A DNA stretch of 64,000 nt from Thermoplasmata archaeon (lineage in GTDB: Archaea > Thermoplasmatota > Thermoplasmata > Thermoplasmatales > Thermoplasmataceae): positions 294,620-358,619 of the forward strand of contig JAKADM010000001.1 of the NCBI GenBank assembly GCA_021820525.1, read 5' to 3'. The notes under the pieces were generated by a model. The model ran no database searches, had not been told where the DNA came from, and worked only from the letters and a program-made list of their open reading frames with translations. Shown here in pieces: positions 17,068 through 26,604 of this stretch; positions within the stretch are counted from its first letter, which is position 1, and every line of letters starts with the position of its first letter. The translations under genes were made by a program, and so were the position numbers.

Positions 17068-18255
17068 TTAATATATCATTAATTCAATGGTTTCCCTGTC
17101 CGAAAGAATGTGATCTATTATGCAGTACTCATCTGCCTGATGGGCAACGTCCGGCATGGTTGTACACCAAACCACTGCATTCATGCCCTTTCTCCTGAAA
17201 AATGCTGCACATGTTCCACCACCAATACCCACAACTCTGGGCGTTCCACCTCTCTTTGCCAGTGCATCCATCAGCAATTTCACAGCTTCAGACTGGGGAG
17301 ATGTGGGATGGGGCGCCTGTTCTCTCTGTACGAACTCCATTATGACCTTTGACTTATGAGACTGCTCGAACTCTGCTATTTCCATGTTTATGTCATCAAT
17401 GATATTGTCCAGATCATATTGCGGAAGCACACGGCAATCCATGTAAAATACCTCCCTCCCCGGAATTGTGTTTATGTTGTCCACGTTTTTAAGATGCTTT
17501 GTGGGCTCAAATGTGGAATATGGATAGTTGAAAATTTCATCCTTTGCAATGTATTTTCTGTGTAGCATCCTGTCGATCCTCAGCATAAACTCCATTCCAT
17601 CCCTGTTTGCATTTATTGCATTCTGGGGCATGCTTGCATGGTATTGCTTTCCATTTATTGTAAACTGAAGCCAAAGTATGCTTTTCTCTGCAACTTCAAT
17701 ATCCATACCATCCTCGGTTCCAGAATCTGGTACATAAATAAGATCATCATTTTTGAATATATTTTGCTCAAGAAGATATTGAATTCCATACTTGCTTCCA
17801 ACCTCTTCGTCTGCAACAAAGGCAAGGCCCAGATTATATTTCAGTTCTTCCGGCTTCAGATGCTTTAAAAGAAGAAGTGAAAGAAATATGGCCTGCCCGT
17901 CATCTGAAGTCCCTCTTCCATAAATCTTGTTCCCTTCAACCGTTATCTCGAAGGGATTTTTTGTCCAGAGCTTCAGATCACCCTCAGGAACTGTGTCTGT
18001 ATGGGAAACGAGCCAGAGTGTTTTTTCGAGGTTTCCAACCTTCAAGATTAAGCTCACCCTTTCTATACCCTTTTCATCCTCAGTAGAGTATACACTGGCG
18101 TTTTGATATCCAAGTTCGCCCAATATATCCTTAATTACCCTTGCCCTCTCGGATTCACCTGTACCACCAGAGGCGGGGCTTATTGACCTAACTGGAATAA
18201 TGCGTCTTGCTACCTCCACGATAAAATCTCTGTCGTCCATTTCCTTGAGTTCCAT
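17068..18255 (-). CDS. M20-family metallopeptidase (ArgE/DapE-type)
   Basis: The protein has the two-zinc site of M20 enzymes: VSHTDTVPEG (first His and Asp), RGTSDDGQA, ADEEVGSKYG (catalytic and bridging Glu pair) and a later DSG, with a dimerisation lid domain between. A C-terminal GGGTCAAFFRRKG is also typical. Substrates of the group include N-acyl amino acids, succinyl-diaminopimelate and dipeptides; none can be chosen here. I prefer the ATG at 18255 (395 residues), as a TATA-like box is 26 bp upstream. The in-frame ATG at 18276 would lie inside that box. Confidence 0.82.
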   Translation of the reverse strand: MELKEMDDRDFIVEVARRIIPVRSISPASGGTGESERARVIKDILGELGYQNASVYSTEDEKGIERVSLILKVGNLEKTLWLVSHTDTVPEGDLKLWTKNPFEITVEGNKIYGRGTSDDGQAIFLSLLLLKHLKPEELKYNLGLAFVADEEVGSKYGIQYLLEQNIFKNDDLIYVPDSGTEDGMDIEVAEKSILWLQFTINGKQYHASMPQNAINANRDGMEFMLRIDRMLHRKYIAKDEIFNYPYSTFEPTKHLKNVDNINTIPGREVFYMDCRVLPQYDLDNIIDDINMEIAEFEQSHKSKVIMEFVQREQAPHPTSPQSEAVKLLMDALAKRGGTPRVVGIGGGTCAAFFRRKGMNAVVWCTTMPDVAHQADEYCIIDHILSDRETIELMIY

Positions 18256-18276
18256 AAAAGTTGTAGGGAAAATCAT

Positions 18277-18286
18277 TATATTTTAC
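18277..18286 (-). promoter_or_regulatory. TATA box of the M20 peptidase gene
   Basis: On the minus strand gtaaaatata is centred 26 bp before the ATG at 18255, with no ribosome binding site. It decides the start choice for this gene. Confidence 0.4.
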
Positions 18287-18450
18287 TTTCGCAGATTCCA
18301 TTGAAAATGAACTCAACTTTAACCCTGATGGACCAAATGGATAGTATCCCGAAATTTGTGTAAGAGTGACAGGACCCGTTCCAGTCAACGGGATAAATTT
18401 CATGAAAAATGAAAGGATGCCTCCAGGAGCAACCCAGGATGCAATGAACA

Positions 18451-19562
18451 ATGAAAGAACTGGATAGAAGAATATCGGAAATTGTCAGATCCAAAGTGAA
18501 GGGAGAGATTCAGGCATTCCCTGAAGATCACAGGGGGTCCAGAAATGGATATTATGAAAGAGATCCTGGAACCAGGTACGGCAGGATCAATGATCTCATG
18601 CTTCCAGGAAACAGGGACAGTGAATTTCAGACATCCTTATTTTACTGATATCAGAGGAACATCGGCATGGATGATCCTGCCGTATCCATGTATTCCATGG
18701 TGGAATATCAATAAGGAAGATAGCTGAAATCCTTGAGGAAATATTCCACAATAGATAGAGCAAATCCACCATATCAAGGATCACAGACATTACAATACCG
18801 GAAATCAATAAGTGGAGAACAAGGCCACTTGACAGGAGGTACATTGCCATATTCCTGGATGCGATGTTTTTCTCCCTCCGCCGGGATAATGTGCAGAAGG
18901 AATGCGTAATATTTACAATGGGCATCATGGAAACATGGAAGTATGAAATCCTGGGATTCTACATGAACCCCATAGAGAATCAAATAGCAAACAGGAATGT
19001 CCTCATGGATATCCACGCAGGGTGAGTGTAGGAACCATTACTGTTCATAGCAGACGGATTGACGGAAATAGAGGAGAAGATAAAGCAACTGTATCCAAGG
19101 GCTGATTTCCAGTTATGCACCGTACATGCATCAAGGAACTTTGAATCACATGTGAGGGAGCAGGATCGCAATGAGATTGACTCCGATCTCAGGGGAATAT
19201 ACCTTTCCATATCAAGGGAGGATACCATTGATCAATTCACTGGGTTCAAGAATAAATTATCCCCAAAATATCCCGGGCCATTGTACAACATGGAGAAGAA
19301 CCTGAGTACATTGCTCAGGTACTGTGATTATCCTGAATCCATTAGGAGATCAATACATTCAACAAATCTCATAGAACGCATGAAAAGGGAAATAGGGTGA
19401 AGGATCAGGATCATTGATTCCCTGCCATCAGAGGAGAGCGCAATGAAGATAATTTATCTTCGGGCAGTTGAGATAAATGAGATGTTGTCTTTAAGAAAAT
19501 CGGGAGGATATTATAAATGCAGGGATGAGATCAGTGAAATGTTCAAGAAAAGGCATCCTTAA
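18451..19562 (+). pseudogene. Decayed IS256-family (mutator) transposase
   Basis: Pieces of one IS256-type transposase lie in order but in different frames. An N-terminal part (18451-18648) contains RNGYYERD and GRINDL. A middle part is spread over shifted frames around 18640-19030 (VQKECVIFTMGI, EILGFYMNP, NVLMDIHAG). A C-terminal part (19059-19562) has LYPRADFQLCTVHASRNF, YDYPESI-like CDYPESIRRSIHSTNLIERM and YYKCRDEISEMFKKR. The C-terminal part is broken by a TGA at 19398-19400, and reading resumes in the same frame to a TAA at 19560. Several frameshifts and at least one nonsense change mean it cannot make an active enzyme. Clear terminal inverted repeats were not found. Confidence 0.85.
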
Positions 19563-19761
19563 ATTTACAAAACTTTAGGGAGGCTATGTAAAACTGTAAC
19601 ATAAAATTTAATCCCCCATTATTTTTAATATATTCAGGATCTCAAGGGAGATATGATTTTTAAATTTTTTTATGGTGTTTAAAATAATCTTTCCCCATCT
19701 TCTATATAGAATATATACTCTATATTCAAGTTAATAGGCATATATTGGATTTGAATATCTG

Positions 19762-21195
19762 ATGGCAACAGGTAAAAAAAAGGAAGACGATGAAAATAGC
19801 ATTTTGAATACCTTTGACAAAGCCAGAGATTCCAGTTTCCATAAAAAAACATTGATTATTTCAGGCATGGGATTTTTTACCGATGCCTATGACATTTTCA
19901 TTATTGGCGTGGTAACCAATCTGCTTCCCTTAAGTGGTTGGGGAGATATCAGCAAATTCCAGATTTCCATACTGGATTCTTCTTCACTGCTAGCGGCTGC
20001 AATTGGCGCAATTGTATTTGGAAGAGTCATAGACAGAATTGGAAGGGGCAAAATATATGGTCTGGAAATGTTTTTGCTCATACTTGGAGCAATTGGAAGT
20101 GCGTTCTTAACACCAGTTGGTTCAATATATGTTCTTACAGCGTGGAGGTTTATTCTTGGAATTGGCATTGGTGGCGATTATGCCTCGAGCTCAGTGATTA
20201 TGACCGAATATTCAAACACAAAAAGCCGGGGCAAATGGGTAGGGATGGTATTCTCAATGCAGAGTGTCGGATTTCTGGCAGGTCCTGCGATAACACTTTT
20301 AATGCTCCACTTCTCCGTCCCAGTTGGGATTCTCTGGAGACTTCTTCTATTTTTTGGAGCCATTCCCGCACTCATTGTGATATATTATAGAGTAAAGATG
20401 CCGGAGACACCAAGATACATGCTCTCTGTATCCAGTGCAAGCCAGGAGTCCATGGAAAAATTGAGAGAATATACGGGGCTTGATTTAAAAAATGATAATG
20501 ATACTAAGAAGATGAGAAGAATGTCTCTTAGGGAAATACTTAATGACAGAAGGCTTGTTCTTTTAATTTTAGGCACTTCAATCTCATGGTTTCTAATGGA
20601 CTGGGCCCTTTACGGAAATACAATCATGTCAAAGTACATGCTTTCCTCCGCGGTACCCCTGAGTCTTAAGGGTCTTGCCAGAGTTTATTATTCAACTGAA
20701 GTAAGCGCAATTATATTTGGCCTCTTTGCCTTTCCGGGATACTGGCTCGCAACCTTTACCATAGACAGGATAGGAAGGAAATTAATACAGAGCCTCGGCT
20801 TCATGATGATGGCTCTTTCCTTTGGACTTCTCTTCATATTTCCCTTTCTGGAGACACCTCTTCACATAATAGAGTTTGTAGTGATTTATGGCCTCAGTTA
20901 CTTCTTCATTGAATTCGGACCAAACCTGACCACCTTTGTGTATCCTCCCGAAATATTTCCTGCCCAGGCTAGAGGAACGGGAACAGGAATAGCTGCCTCT
21001 GCAGGTAAGATTGGTGCCTTTATGGGTACATTCCTCAATCTGCTGATTCAGGGTGCCATTGGAACTTCAGGCCTGTTTTTTGTTCTGTCCATATTCTCCA
21101 TTGGTGGTTTGATTGCAACACTCCTGTTACTTCCAGAGCCAAAAAGAGTGGATCTTGGTGAATCCTCAGAGGAAAAACTATATCTTACCAGTTAG
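19762..21195 (+). CDS. MFS transporter, phosphate/sugar-porter-like
   Basis: The 477-residue carrier has twelve hydrophobic segments and the features of the PHS/sugar-porter branch: GFFTDAYDIFIIGV in helix 1, GRVIDRIGRGK in loop 2-3, GIGIGGDYASSSVI in helix 4, PETPRYML before the central loop and a second DRIGRK. The GGDYPLS-like helix-4 motif resembles phosphate:H+ symporters, but many archaeal relatives move organic acids or sugars. It stands alone between the IS256 remnant and ProRS. Confidence 0.85.
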   Translation: MATGKKKEDDENSILNTFDKARDSSFHKKTLIISGMGFFTDAYDIFIIGVVTNLLPLSGWGDISKFQISILDSSSLLAAAIGAIVFGRVIDRIGRGKIYGLEMFLLILGAIGSAFLTPVGSIYVLTAWRFILGIGIGGDYASSSVIMTEYSNTKSRGKWVGMVFSMQSVGFLAGPAITLLMLHFSVPVGILWRLLLFFGAIPALIVIYYRVKMPETPRYMLSVSSASQESMEKLREYTGLDLKNDNDTKKMRRMSLREILNDRRLVLLILGTSISWFLMDWALYGNTIMSKYMLSSAVPLSLKGLARVYYSTEVSAIIFGLFAFPGYWLATFTIDRIGRKLIQSLGFMMMALSFGLLFIFPFLETPLHIIEFVVIYGLSYFFIEFGPNLTTFVYPPEIFPAQARGTGTGIAASAGKIGAFMGTFLNLLIQGAIGTSGLFFVLSIFSIGGLIATLLLLPEPKRVDLGESSEEKLYLTS

Positions 21196-21273
21196 ATCAA
21201 TTTTTATTTTTATTTCAAAAATTTCCTAAAAAGAATTGAATTTTCACAATCAATAATTTATCCAATTAGTCAA

Positions 21274-21282
21274 TTTAAATAA
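21274..21282 (+). promoter_or_regulatory. TATA box of the ProRS operon
   Basis: tttaaataa is centred 28 bp before the ATG at 21306 but only about 10 bp before an alternative in-frame TTG at 21288. It supports the ATG as the leaderless start. Confidence 0.45.
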
Positions 21283-21305
21283 GCTAATTGAAATTATCTG
21301 AATGC

Positions 21306-22691
21306 ATGGAGAATTCCAGGAAAAATTTCAGTGAATGGTACAATGAGATAGTGGAACTTGCAGGGCTTACAGATAAAAGATATCCTGTGAAGGGGATGAA
21401 TGTGTGGATGCCTTACGGATTCCACCTTATGAAAAATATTGATGAAACCATCAGAAAAAGGTTCTTAGAAGATAACTTTGAAGAGGTTATGTTTCCAGCC
21501 CTCATATCCCGGGCGATGTTTGAGGAGGAGTTTGAACACATAAGGGGGTTTGAAAAGGAGCTCTTCTGGATCACAAAGGGTGGAAAGGAATCCCTTGAGG
21601 ATGATCTTGCAATGAGGCCAACAAGCGAGGCCGCCATATATCCTATGTTCAGGTTATGGATAAGGGACCACGCAGATCTCCCAATGAGGATGTTCCAGAT
21701 CGTCCAGGTTTGGAGGTATGAGACTAAGCACACAAGGCCTTTTATGAGATCGAGAGATATTCATTTTATTGAATGCCATACAGCACACGAGAACTATGAG
21801 GATGCAGAGGCCCAGCTGCAAATTTACAGAAGCGAATGGTCATATTTCACGGAATTAATGTGCCTTCCATACATGGAGGTCGAGAGGCCTGACTGGGATA
21901 AATTTCCGGGGGCAGTATACACCAGGGCCTTTGATACCATAATGCCTTCTGGTAGAACCCTTCAAATAGGCACAATACACCAATATGGACAGAATTTTGC
22001 CAAAAATTATGATGTGAAGTTTGCCAAAGAAAATGGGGAATCGGAATATGTATACCAGACGACCTTTGGAATGAGCGAAAGGCTTGTAGCTGCCATCATA
22101 TCCATACACGGAGACGATAAGGGTTTAATATTGCCTCCTCAGGTTGCACCCATACAGATTGTGATCGTACCCATTCCTGGTAAAAGCCAGAATGGTGAAA
22201 AGTACATTAACGAATTATACAGATCTTTGAAGGATATGGGATTAAGAGTACATCTGGATAGCAGAGATTCCTATACACCTGGATTTAAATTCAATTACTG
22301 GGAAATGAAGGGTGTACCCGTAAGGATAGAGATTGGAGACAGGGAGATAGAAGAGAATACGCTCACGGTCAATCTCAGAACCCAGAGAGGGAGAATTAAG
22401 ATTAAGAGGGATGAACTGGGCAGATTTAGGGATATAATGAAAACGGTTTCAAATGACCTCAGGGAAAGGGCCAGTAAGATGCTTCTGGACAATATGGAAG
22501 GAAAGGCTATGGAAGGGCAGGAATCCAATGTTGAAACACATATAATGTGCAGAAGCAAATCATGTTCAGAAGAAATGGAAAGGAGGACAAATTTAACAAT
22601 GATGGGCCACATTATGAATACAGGTAAGAATGGAAAGTGTGAGGTATGCGGCAATGAAGGCAGGACTGCCCTATTCTCAAAACCTTACTGA
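21306..22691 (+). CDS. proS: Prolyl-tRNA synthetase
   Basis: This class II synthetase charges tRNA-Pro. It has the archaeal/eukaryal-type ProRS layout: motif 2 region QVWRYETKHTRPFMRSRDIHF, motif 3 at ISIHGDDKGLILPP, an anticodon-binding domain (about 280-380), and a C-terminal zinc-like domain with cysteines in HIMCRSKSC and KCEVCG. The product is 461 residues from the ATG at 21306. A TTG six codons upstream is possible but badly placed for the TATA box. It is the first gene of a dense cluster with a HAD phosphatase, RadB and FEN1, all overlapping. Confidence 0.93.
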   Translation: MENSRKNFSEWYNEIVELAGLTDKRYPVKGMNVWMPYGFHLMKNIDETIRKRFLEDNFEEVMFPALISRAMFEEEFEHIRGFEKELFWITKGGKESLEDDLAMRPTSEAAIYPMFRLWIRDHADLPMRMFQIVQVWRYETKHTRPFMRSRDIHFIECHTAHENYEDAEAQLQIYRSEWSYFTELMCLPYMEVERPDWDKFPGAVYTRAFDTIMPSGRTLQIGTIHQYGQNFAKNYDVKFAKENGESEYVYQTTFGMSERLVAAIISIHGDDKGLILPPQVAPIQIVIVPIPGKSQNGEKYINELYRSLKDMGLRVHLDSRDSYTPGFKFNYWEMKGVPVRIEIGDREIEENTLTVNLRTQRGRIKIKRDELGRFRDIMKTVSNDLRERASKMLLDNMEGKAMEGQESNVETHIMCRSKSCSEEMERRTNLTMMGHIMNTGKNGKCEVCGNEGRTALFSKPY

Positions 22692-23361
22692 TCCAAGGCC
22701 AGTCATATTCTTCGATATGGATGGTGTCCTCACATCTGAAAAGAGCAGCTGGAATTATGTAAACAGAACACTGGGCATAGATAACTCAAAAAACTTTGAG
22801 AATTTCAAAAACAACAAGATCTCCTATGAGCAGTTCCTCAAGCTTGATCTTGCCCTGTGGATACAGTCAGGAAAGGCAAGGAATGCCAGTACGGTTATGG
22901 AGATTTTAAACAGGATTCCCCTATTTCCTGGAGTTGAAGAGGGATGCAGGAAACTGCTGAAACACAGTTACAATATTGTCATCGTTTCTGGAGGTATATA
23001 CTGGCTGGCCCAGAGAGTTGGCGAGATTATTGGGGCATCCGAAATATATGCAAATATGATATTTGCAAGGGACGGAATTATTCAGCCTGAAGGTAGGGCT
23101 GTTGTTGACCCAAAAAACAAAGGTGAAATAGTAAAATCCTATGTTTCAAGAAAAAAACCAGAGTTCACCATTTCAGTTGGGGATTCTCCGGATGACGAAA
23201 GCATGTTCACGAATACGGATTATTCCATCAGCTTCAACAACGATCCTGATTATGAGAATATACATGGGTTTAACATGAGAAGTTCAGACTTTTCAGATCT
23301 AGCCGAATTCATAATATCCATTAAAGAGGAAAGAGATGAAATTAAGAGAAATAAAGGGTGA
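22654..23361 (+). CDS. HAD-superfamily phosphatase, phosphoserine phosphatase-like
   Basis: The protein has the HAD motifs: nucleophile FFDMDGVL near the start, motif II IVSG, a lysine in NKGEIVKSY, and motif III/IV SVGDSPDDESMF. The alpha-helical cap between motifs I and II is of the SerB/MtnX type (C1). The likely reaction is phosphate release from a small phosphomonoester; the substrate is unknown. The start is uncertain. The ATG at 22654 (overlapping ProRS by 38 nt) is used here, another ATG is at 22630, and the domain itself starts about 17 residues in. The 3' end overlaps RadB by 26 nt. Confidence 0.75.
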   Translation: MKAGLPYSQNLTDPRPVIFFDMDGVLTSEKSSWNYVNRTLGIDNSKNFENFKNNKISYEQFLKLDLALWIQSGKARNASTVMEILNRIPLFPGVEEGCRKLLKHSYNIVIVSGGIYWLAQRVGEIIGASEIYANMIFARDGIIQPEGRAVVDPKNKGEIVKSYVSRKKPEFTISVGDSPDDESMFTNTDYSISFNNDPDYENIHGFNMRSSDFSDLAEFIISIKEERDEIKRNKG

Positions 23362-24028
23362 CGAAAAGATAGCTCTTGGAATAGGATGCATTGATAATCT
23401 CCTGGATGGTGGAATTGACAGGGGCGTTATAACACAGGTTTACGGAAAGGGTGGATCTGGTAAGACCAATATTGCCATGCAGTTCGCTGTCAGTGCAGCC
23501 CTTTCAGGTGAAAAGGTTATTTACATCGACACTGAAGGCTTCTCTGAAAACAGATTCATGCAGATTGGAGGCTCTAGCCAGGATGTGACGGGTAACTTTT
23601 ACCTTTACAGGGTTGGCGATTTCTCAGATCAGGAAGTTTCTGTTATTAAGGCAGAAAAGATGATCGAAAAGGACAGTTCCATTAAGGTCCTTATAATGGA
23701 TTCATTCACTGCCCTCCTCAGGCTTGAAAAGGATGAGAGAAGCAAAAGCAACAGCATGCAGAGGCAGCTTTCCATAATGTCGAAGATGTGCAACGATTTT
23801 AATATAACTGTACTCCTGGCAAACCAGATCTATTATGATCCTGATATTCAAGATATTACACCCTATGGAGGATATTTCCTTGACCATTATTCCAAGGCCA
23901 TATTAAGGGTTGAAAGGATTGCATCAGGTGCGAGGAGACTGGAAATAGTAAAGCATAGATCCATCAGAGACGGAAAATTCTGTGATTTCTATATTACAGA
24001 CTCGGGCATTTCATGCACGCCGCCCTGA
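23336..24028 (+). CDS. radB: DNA repair and recombination protein RadB
   Basis: The 230-residue protein is the RecA-fold core without the N-terminal helix-hairpin-helix domain of RadA, which is the mark of RadB. Walker A is YGKGGSGKTN at about 37-46, and Walker B is VLIMDSFTALLR. RadB is an accessory protein for RadA in homologous recombination. A GAGGA ribosome binding site precedes the ATG inside the HAD gene. The 3' end overlaps an upstream in-frame extension of FEN1, but not the likely FEN1 start. Confidence 0.88.
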   Translation: MKLREIKGDEKIALGIGCIDNLLDGGIDRGVITQVYGKGGSGKTNIAMQFAVSAALSGEKVIYIDTEGFSENRFMQIGGSSQDVTGNFYLYRVGDFSDQEVSVIKAEKMIEKDSSIKVLIMDSFTALLRLEKDERSKSNSMQRQLSIMSKMCNDFNITVLLANQIYYDPDIQDITPYGGYFLDHYSKAILRVERIASGARRLEIVKHRSIRDGKFCDFYITDSGISCTPP

Positions 24029-24075
24029 TGTATCAAAAGGATTTTCTTTTAATACGTACTTGCATTTATCATTTT

Positions 24076-25095
24076 ATGGGTGTAAATTTAGAACCAATTC
24101 TCATCAAGCATAAAACTGCCCTGAAAGATTTTTCAGGAAACACAGTTTCTGTTGATGCCTACAATATGCTGTACCAGTTTCTCAGCGGAATAAGACAGCC
24201 CGATGGCACACCCCTTATGGATTCCAGCGGAAACATCACATCGCACCTGAGTGGGATATTTTACAGGACGATTGCCTTAATGGAGGATGGGCTTAAACCG
24301 GTTTATGTGTTCGACGGCAAACCATCCCCCATGAAGTTAAAAACCCTTGAAGAGAGAAGGATGCTTAAGGAAAAAAACGAAATGGAACTGGAAAAGGCCA
24401 TTGCCAGTCAGGATGTTGAAAGAATAGCGAGATTAAAAAGGACAATAAACAGGATCACAGGGGATATGATTGAGGAAAGCAAGCAGCTCTTAAAATACAT
24501 GGGCCTTCCCTATGTTCAGGCTCCATCTGAGGGCGAGGCCCAAGCATCGGTGATGAACAGGGATGGCCTTGTACAGGGTGTGATATCACAGGATTATGAT
24601 TGCCTTCTATTTGGCGCAAGAAGAGTCCTGAGGAACTTTACCATTTACGGAAGGAGAAGGATATCAAGCAGAAACATCTATATATCTGTGGACCCGGAAT
24701 ATATTGATCTTCAGGAAAATCTCCAAACCCTTGGAATCAATAGGGATCAATTGATTGACATAGGCATACTAATTGGAACGGATTTTAACGACGGAGTGAG
24801 AAATGTCGGTCCCAAGACAGCGCTCAACTTGATAAAAAAACATGGAAATATTGAAAATGCCATGAAGGAGAAGAATATGGAAATACCTGAACTTGAGAAG
24901 ATTCGTGAAATTTTTAAGAATCCAGATGTAAGCCAGGAGAATGAGATCAAGTTTGGGAAGCCAGACAGAGAAAAAATTCTTGATTTTCTATGCGGGAAGC
25001 ACAGTTTTTCACCCACAAGAGTTGAGCCCTATATTGAAAAACTGCAGGCATCCCTGGAAAAAGGAAACCAGTTCAGCCTCGACTCATTCTTCTAA
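24076..25095 (+). CDS. fen1: Flap endonuclease 1
   Basis: FEN1 removes 5' flaps in Okazaki fragment processing and base-excision repair. Canonical family N-terminus MGVNLEPIL is used as the start, giving 339 residues; in-frame ATG at 24013 would add 21 unlikely residues. N and I domains show acidic metal ligands in VDAYNMLYQF, VFDGKPSPMK, EGEAQAS, SQDYDCLLFG and IGTDFNDG. The C-terminus ends in QFSLDSFF, a perfect PIP box (QxxLxxFF) for binding the PCNA clamp. The gene is convergent with TyrRS and their ends overlap by 12 bp. Confidence 0.95.
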   Translation: MGVNLEPILIKHKTALKDFSGNTVSVDAYNMLYQFLSGIRQPDGTPLMDSSGNITSHLSGIFYRTIALMEDGLKPVYVFDGKPSPMKLKTLEERRMLKEKNEMELEKAIASQDVERIARLKRTINRITGDMIEESKQLLKYMGLPYVQAPSEGEAQASVMNRDGLVQGVISQDYDCLLFGARRVLRNFTIYGRRRISSRNIYISVDPEYIDLQENLQTLGINRDQLIDIGILIGTDFNDGVRNVGPKTALNLIKKHGNIENAMKEKNMEIPELEKIREIFKNPDVSQENEIKFGKPDREKILDFLCGKHSFSPTRVEPYIEKLQASLEKGNQFSLDSFF

Positions 25096-26085
25096 TAAAT
25101 TTTTATATGGTTCCATAATTTCTATGAGATAGTCTGTGGCACACTGCTTCAGATCCATGGGATGGATTTCACCCCTATCATAACTTGTTCTCAGGGCCTG
25201 TGCATCTTTGAATGTTATTGGCCCGCCTTTCTTTTCCGGCCTCTTTACTGTTATTTCCTTCCTGGCCGGCAGTACTATCATTGAAAGAATATCCATTACG
25301 GGATTTCCTTCTGATACACCCTGAGGGCAGAATGCACCCCTTATCTTCCTTACAATATCCTCAGAAGTGTCAGTTATCAATATGGCTCCATCTGGATCGC
25401 TTTTGGACATCTTCTGGAAGGAATCCATTCTTCCTGAGCCCTTCAGGCTGCTCATCAATGGTGTGTGGAGGGCAATAACCTTCCTTATTCCCATTTTTTC
25501 CGCAACATCCCTCTGAAGCATGTGGGCATGCCTCTGGTCCATACCCCCAAGAGCAATATCCACACCCAGCATTTTGATGTCATTTACCTGCATAACGGGA
25601 TAGATATACTTGCTGAAATCTGATTCCGCATCGTCCTCTGTCCTTCCCATTATGGGAAGGGCCCTTTTAAGCCTGGAAAGGGTTGTGCTCTTTGCAGTTC
25701 CCAATAAACCTTCAAGGTAGCCCTTCATGTCTATGAGGTCGCTGGCCCACATAAAATCGATCTTTTCGTCCCTTAAGGATATTTTAAAGGCCTTCTTCAT
25801 TAATTCCCCACTTTTCCTTATCTCCTCCAGATTACCCCCAAGCTTATCGTTTATTTTCGCATGCCAGTCCGCCAGAAGTATGGTCATTTTTACCCCGGCC
25901 CTGCTCAGGGCTCTGATTCTCTCCCCAATAAGAATAATCTGGGCAATGTGAGGGACTCCTGAGGGCTCAAATCCAATATATCCGGTGCAACCCGGTGAAA
26001 GATCATCAAACTCCCTCTCCGTGACAATTTCCTGAAAGAGATCTTTTTTGATATCAAGCATGGAGCACTTAAATTCACCTTTCAT
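25084..26085 (-). CDS. tyrS: Tyrosyl-tRNA synthetase
   Basis: This class I synthetase charges tRNA-Tyr. It has the HIGH-type motif PSGVPHIAQ and a clear KMSKS followed by DPDGAI, plus GGMDQRHAHMLQRD, a tyrosine-site helix of archaeal TyrRS. Length of 333 residues is normal. The start chosen is the ATG at 26085, which overlaps the TGA of the Cas4-like gene (ATGA), so it is translationally coupled to it. An ATG 45 bp upstream lies inside that gene and is less likely. It is the last gene of the SMC operon. Confidence 0.92.
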   Translation of the reverse strand: MKGEFKCSMLDIKKDLFQEIVTEREFDDLSPGCTGYIGFEPSGVPHIAQIILIGERIRALSRAGVKMTILLADWHAKINDKLGGNLEEIRKSGELMKKAFKISLRDEKIDFMWASDLIDMKGYLEGLLGTAKSTTLSRLKRALPIMGRTEDDAESDFSKYIYPVMQVNDIKMLGVDIALGGMDQRHAHMLQRDVAEKMGIRKVIALHTPLMSSLKGSGRMDSFQKMSKSDPDGAILITDTSEDIVRKIRGAFCPQGVSEGNPVMDILSMIVLPARKEITVKRPEKKGGPITFKDAQALRTSYDRGEIHPMDLKQCATDYLIEIMEPYKNLLEE

Positions 26086-26600
26086 ATTAATCTTTGCCTG
26101 CAAATATTCCTGTACGGGCAGTTGGCGCACCTTGCAGGCCTGTTATGGTTCCTTATGGGTATTCCCTGTGTCTTCCTTAAAATATCGGCCTTTGCCAGAA
26201 CTTCGTCCCTTAACTCCTGTGTATTCTGGACTTCAAACTTTGTGTTGCTGTATTGCAATATACCGTATTCGATGGAATAATCCTCATACAGATCAGCAAG
26301 TATGATGAAATATACACCCATCTGAAGCACATGGGTATGCTTTGGTGTATCGTAAGAAACACCACTTTTATATTCAAATGGGATTATCCTGTTCCCATTC
26401 TTTACAACCTTGTCAGGTTTACCAGAAAGATAATGCTTCCTGGACACAAGTACCTTTCCTTCAGAAACCAGATCCCCGTATATTATGGTCCCCCGGGGTA
26501 TTTCCGTTATTGGTCCAGATGATCGGTTTTTTAAGAACAGATATAGAAGGATAATAAAAACCCCAAGAAGTGGAAATATGTAAATGTAATTCAATATCAT
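26082..26600 (-). CDS. Membrane-anchored Cas4/RecB-like nuclease, catalytic part
   Basis: The 172-residue protein starts with a membrane helix (about 4-24) and continues as the C-terminal two thirds of a Cas4-type PD-(D/E)XK nuclease: GKPD (D63), EYK (E76, K78), QMGVYF (Q93, Y97) and a cysteine cluster C158, C161, C167 in CANCPYRNIC. Cas4 proteins hold a 4Fe-4S cluster with four cysteines; the first one is missing here but is present in the preceding small gene (C27). No CRISPR array or other cas gene is in the window, so a CRISPR role is unlikely. It lies 4 nt after the small gene and is coupled to TyrRS. Confidence 0.8.
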   Translation of the reverse strand: MILNYIYIFPLLGVFIILLYLFLKNRSSGPITEIPRGTIIYGDLVSEGKVLVSRKHYLSGKPDKVVKNGNRIIPFEYKSGVSYDTPKHTHVLQMGVYFIILADLYEDYSIEYGILQYSNTKFEVQNTQELRDEVLAKADILRKTQGIPIRNHNRPARCANCPYRNICRQRLI

Positions 26601-26604
26601 TTTA

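Noticed and set aside
18276..18450. Protein-like stretch on the minus strand (with TGTGPVTLTQISG and YYPFGPSG) between the M20 gene and the transposase remnant
   Set aside because: It looks like a piece of a surface protein, but the frame is short, has no good start, and runs into the M20 gene in a wrong frame. Too little to call a pseudogene.
19563..19761. Right-end terminal repeat of the IS256 remnant
   Set aside because: A candidate end (around 19567-19600) has no matching inverted copy upstream of 18451, so the element boundary cannot be set.
24013..24075. Upstream ATG extension of FEN1
   Set aside because: Adds 21 residues that do not fit the family; FEN1 needs its N-terminus at MGV, which is at 24076.
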